From the NCBI RefSeq assembly GCF_001420005.1, contig NZ_LJAK01000008.1, positions 1 through 64,000 on the forward strand: a stretch of DNA of 64,000 nt, in the 5' to 3' direction. Below are positions 62,140 to 64,000 of the stretch, piece after piece. The notes under the pieces were generated by a model. The model ran no database searches, was not told the origin of the DNA, and worked only from the letters and a program-made list of their open reading frames with translations. Source of the DNA: Loktanella sp. 3ANDIMAR09. Its GTDB lineage: Bacteria; Pseudomonadota; Alphaproteobacteria; Rhodobacterales; Rhodobacteraceae. How positions within the stretch are numbered: position 1 is the stretch's first letter; the number at the start of each line of letters is the position of its first letter. The translations under genes were made by a program, and so were the position numbers.

Positions 62140-63092
62140 TGGAATGGATTCTTGTCATCGTGGGTCTGGTCATCCTGCTGTTTGCAGGTGACGCATTGGT
62201 CAAGGGCGCGGTCAACCTGTCGCTGCGGCTGGGTGTGCCCGCGCTGATCGTGTCGTTGACCATCGTGGCATTCGGCACATCCGCGCCAGAGCTGCTGATT
62301 TCTGTGAAATCGGTGATCGAGGGTGTGCCGGGGCTGGCGCTGGGCAATGTCGTGGGGTCGAACACCGCCAATATCCTGCTGGTGCTGGGCGTGCCTGCGC
62401 TGCTGGCCACGATGCACACGGCGGAACATGACACGCGGTCCAGCTACGTGCAGATGCTGGTCGCCTCTGCCTTGTTCATCGCGCTGTGCTTTGTGGGCGT
62501 GCTGACCTGGATTTCGGGTGTGGTTCTGCTGGTGGGCCTTGCGCTGATGCTGGGCTGGTCGTTCCAGCAGGCGCGCCGCGCACGTGCAGCCGACGCCGCT
62601 GCTGCGGCACTGGACGATACCGACGAGCTGGAAGGGGCCGATCCCGACATGAGCGGGAAACTGATTGCCTTGTTCCTGATAGCAGGCCTGATCGGCCTGC
62701 CGGTCGGGGCCGAGATGCTGATCCGGGGTGCGACCAAGATCGCGCAGGATTTCGGCCTTTCTGACAGCGTGATCGGCCTGACACTGGTGGCGCTTGGCAC
62801 ATCCTTGCCCGAACTGGCGACGACCGTCATGGCAGCCCTGCGCCGTCAGGCCGATGTGGCCCTGGGCAACGTGATCGGGTCGAACATGTTCAACCTGCTG
62901 GCCATCATCGGCATTGCGACGCTGTTCGGACCGATCCCCGTGGATGCCCAATTCCTGCGGTTCGATCTGTGGGTCATGGCCGGTGCGTCCCTGCTGCTGA
63001 TCCCGTTCGTCTTCATGCGGATGAACATCACCCGGATCTGGGGCGTGGCGCTGACGCTGGGCTATATCGTCTATGTCTGGTCGCTGCTGTGA
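62139..63092 (+). CDS. Calcium/sodium antiporter (CaCA family, YrbG-like)
   Basis: The 317-residue membrane protein has the two inverted CaCA repeats, each with a conserved acidic helix: TIVAFGTSAPELLISVKS with GNVVGSNTANILLVLG, and LVALGTSLPELATTVMA with GNVIGSNMFNLLAIIG. Ten helices are predicted, with an acidic cytoplasmic loop (about 150-168). The protein would exchange cations such as calcium for sodium or protons. It overlaps the microprotein stop and ends in a GTGA overlap with the SDR gene. Confidence 0.92.
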   Translation: MEWILVIVGLVILLFAGDALVKGAVNLSLRLGVPALIVSLTIVAFGTSAPELLISVKSVIEGVPGLALGNVVGSNTANILLVLGVPALLATMHTAEHDTRSSYVQMLVASALFIALCFVGVLTWISGVVLLVGLALMLGWSFQQARRARAADAAAAALDDTDELEGADPDMSGKLIALFLIAGLIGLPVGAEMLIRGATKIAQDFGLSDSVIGLTLVALGTSLPELATTVMAALRRQADVALGNVIGSNMFNLLAIIGIATLFGPIPVDAQFLRFDLWVMAGASLLLIPFVFMRMNITRIWGVALTLGYIVYVWSLL

Positions 63093-63868
63093 CCCGTGCC
63101 CTGGTGACAGGCGGCGGCGCGCGGCTGGGGCGTGCCATGGTGCTGGGGCTGGCGGCACGGGGCTATGATGTGGCTATCCACTACAATACTTCGGCGGATT
63201 CCGCGCATGAGGTGGCGGACATGGTCCGCGCCTTGGGCCGGCAGGCCGTCTGCCTGAAGGCCGATCTGCTGGATGACGGGCCGACAGCGGCGTTGATCCC
63301 GGATGCCGCCCGCGCCTTGGGCGGGCCGTTGACGGTGCTGATCAACAATGCCTCGATCTTTGAGGGTGACGATTTCGAAACCGCCACGCGCGAGAGTTGG
63401 GACCGGCACATGGGCAGCAATCTGCGCGCGCCGTTCGTCCTGACCCAAGGGTTCGCAGCCCAGGTTGCGGAACCGCAACCCGACGACCGGGGCGAGCCGC
63501 TGGCGCAAGGGCTGATCGTGAACATGGTCGACCAGCGCGTATTGAAACTGACGCCCCAGTTCACGACCTACACGCTGGCCAAGGCCGCATTGTGGACCCT
63601 GACCCAGACAAGCGCACAGGCGCTGGCCCCCCGCGTTCGGGTCAACGCAATCGCACCCGGACCGACGTTGCAGGGCGCACGGCAATCCGCATCGGATTTC
63701 GCGCAGCAGCGCGCTGCCACGGTGCTGTCGCGAGGGGCGAGCCCCGAAGAAATCGTCGCAGCGCTGGGCTATCTGCTGGACGCACGCGCCGTCACCGGGC
63801 AGTTGATGACCGTGGACGGCGGTCAGCATCTGGGTTGGGAAACGCCTGACGCGATGGTGTCAGAGTAG
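63089..63868 (+). CDS. Short-chain dehydrogenase/reductase, FolM/pteridine-reductase-like
   Basis: The 259-residue enzyme starts at GTG 63089 in the antiporter stop (GTGA). It has the Rossmann motif TGGGARLGRAMV, NNAS at strand 4, the active-site YTLAKAAL (Tyr-x3-Lys) and NAIAPGPT. The Arg in the first glycine loop (GGGARLG) and the MVDQRVLKLTP segment are features of pteridine reductases such as PTR1/FolM, so NADPH-linked reduction of dihydropteridine or folate is likely. The genes after it lie outside the window, so linkage to folate genes cannot be checked. Confidence 0.85.
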   Translation: MTRALVTGGGARLGRAMVLGLAARGYDVAIHYNTSADSAHEVADMVRALGRQAVCLKADLLDDGPTAALIPDAARALGGPLTVLINNASIFEGDDFETATRESWDRHMGSNLRAPFVLTQGFAAQVAEPQPDDRGEPLAQGLIVNMVDQRVLKLTPQFTTYTLAKAALWTLTQTSAQALAPRVRVNAIAPGPTLQGARQSASDFAQQRAATVLSRGASPEEIVAALGYLLDARAVTGQLMTVDGGQHLGWETPDAMVSE

Positions 63869-64000
63869 TCTGACACTTGAGTTGTGCACTTTGGATAGCA
63901 GCCTTCCGTGGCGTTAATAAATTCTGTTTAACAACAGCAGTTTACAAATCTGTGATAAATAATACTTTTAATTTCAATGTATTAAATCTGTGCCTCAAAA

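Noticed and set aside
1-64000. CRISPR arrays, rRNA genes and prophage structural genes
   Set aside because: I looked for regularly spaced repeats, rRNA sequence and capsid or tail genes and saw none.

Overview
The window looks like chromosome of an alphaproteobacterium of the Rhodobacterales (Roseobacter-type). This is inferred from the high-GC coding style, ATGA/GTGA start-stop overlaps, TRAP and TTT (Tct) organic-acid transporters, a roseobacter-like type I secretion set and a tRNA-Asn used as an integration site. No ribosomal marker is present, so placement below order is a guess. Left core region (1-17264): the C-terminal part of a giant RTX/Ig-like secreted protein, then a TolC-like outer-membrane lipoprotein, an ABC exporter and a HlyD adaptor (a complete type I secretion set). 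Convergent to it is a 1321-residue TPR-sulfotransferase-glycosyltransferase-like protein. A chrA chromate transporter follows. Next comes a six-gene metal-uptake-like operon made of a His-motif membrane protein, LolD/MacB-type ABC genes, NikK-like and NikL-like exported proteins and a divergent ZnuA-like binding protein. Organic-acid region (17704-30655): a TctD/TctE two-component system co-transcribed with a binding protein that lacks a signal peptide. Divergent to it lie tctC, a fused tctA-tctB, a GalD/PrpF-type tautomerase and a 2-hydroxyacid dehydrogenase. A GntR-AbrB pair and a TcuA-like flavoprotein diverge from a 62-bp spacer carrying a perfect operator palindrome. Together they suggest uptake and catabolism of a tricarboxylate such as tricarballylate or aconitate. 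An MDR oxidoreductase follows. Accessory region (30812-53616): a nonsense-broken, 3'-truncated integrase remnant is followed by a 21.7-kb island bounded by 25-bp direct repeats. The right repeat is the 3' end of tRNA-Asn(GTT). The island carries a tyrosine integrase next to the tRNA, a relaxase module (frame-disrupted), a methyltransferase plus HIT/PLD/SF2-helicase/DUF3427 pair, a DnaQ-like/RecQ/UvrD fusion helicase, and a LysR-controlled redox cluster (DoxX, FMN reductase, CDGSH-glutamate synthase, hemerythrin, glutathionyl-hydroquinone reductase). It also holds an IS3 scar and an MFS fragment. The two integrase copies and their shared flanks indicate repeated island accretion at the same tRNA. 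Right core region (53874-63868): a TRAP transporter operon whose large permease has an unusual 320-residue C-terminal extension, a CBS-domain membrane protein, an ABC-2 exporter, and a tight run of S49 peptidase, zinc-ribbon microprotein, Na+/Ca2+ exchanger-type antiporter and FolM-like SDR. No CRISPR array or rRNA was seen.
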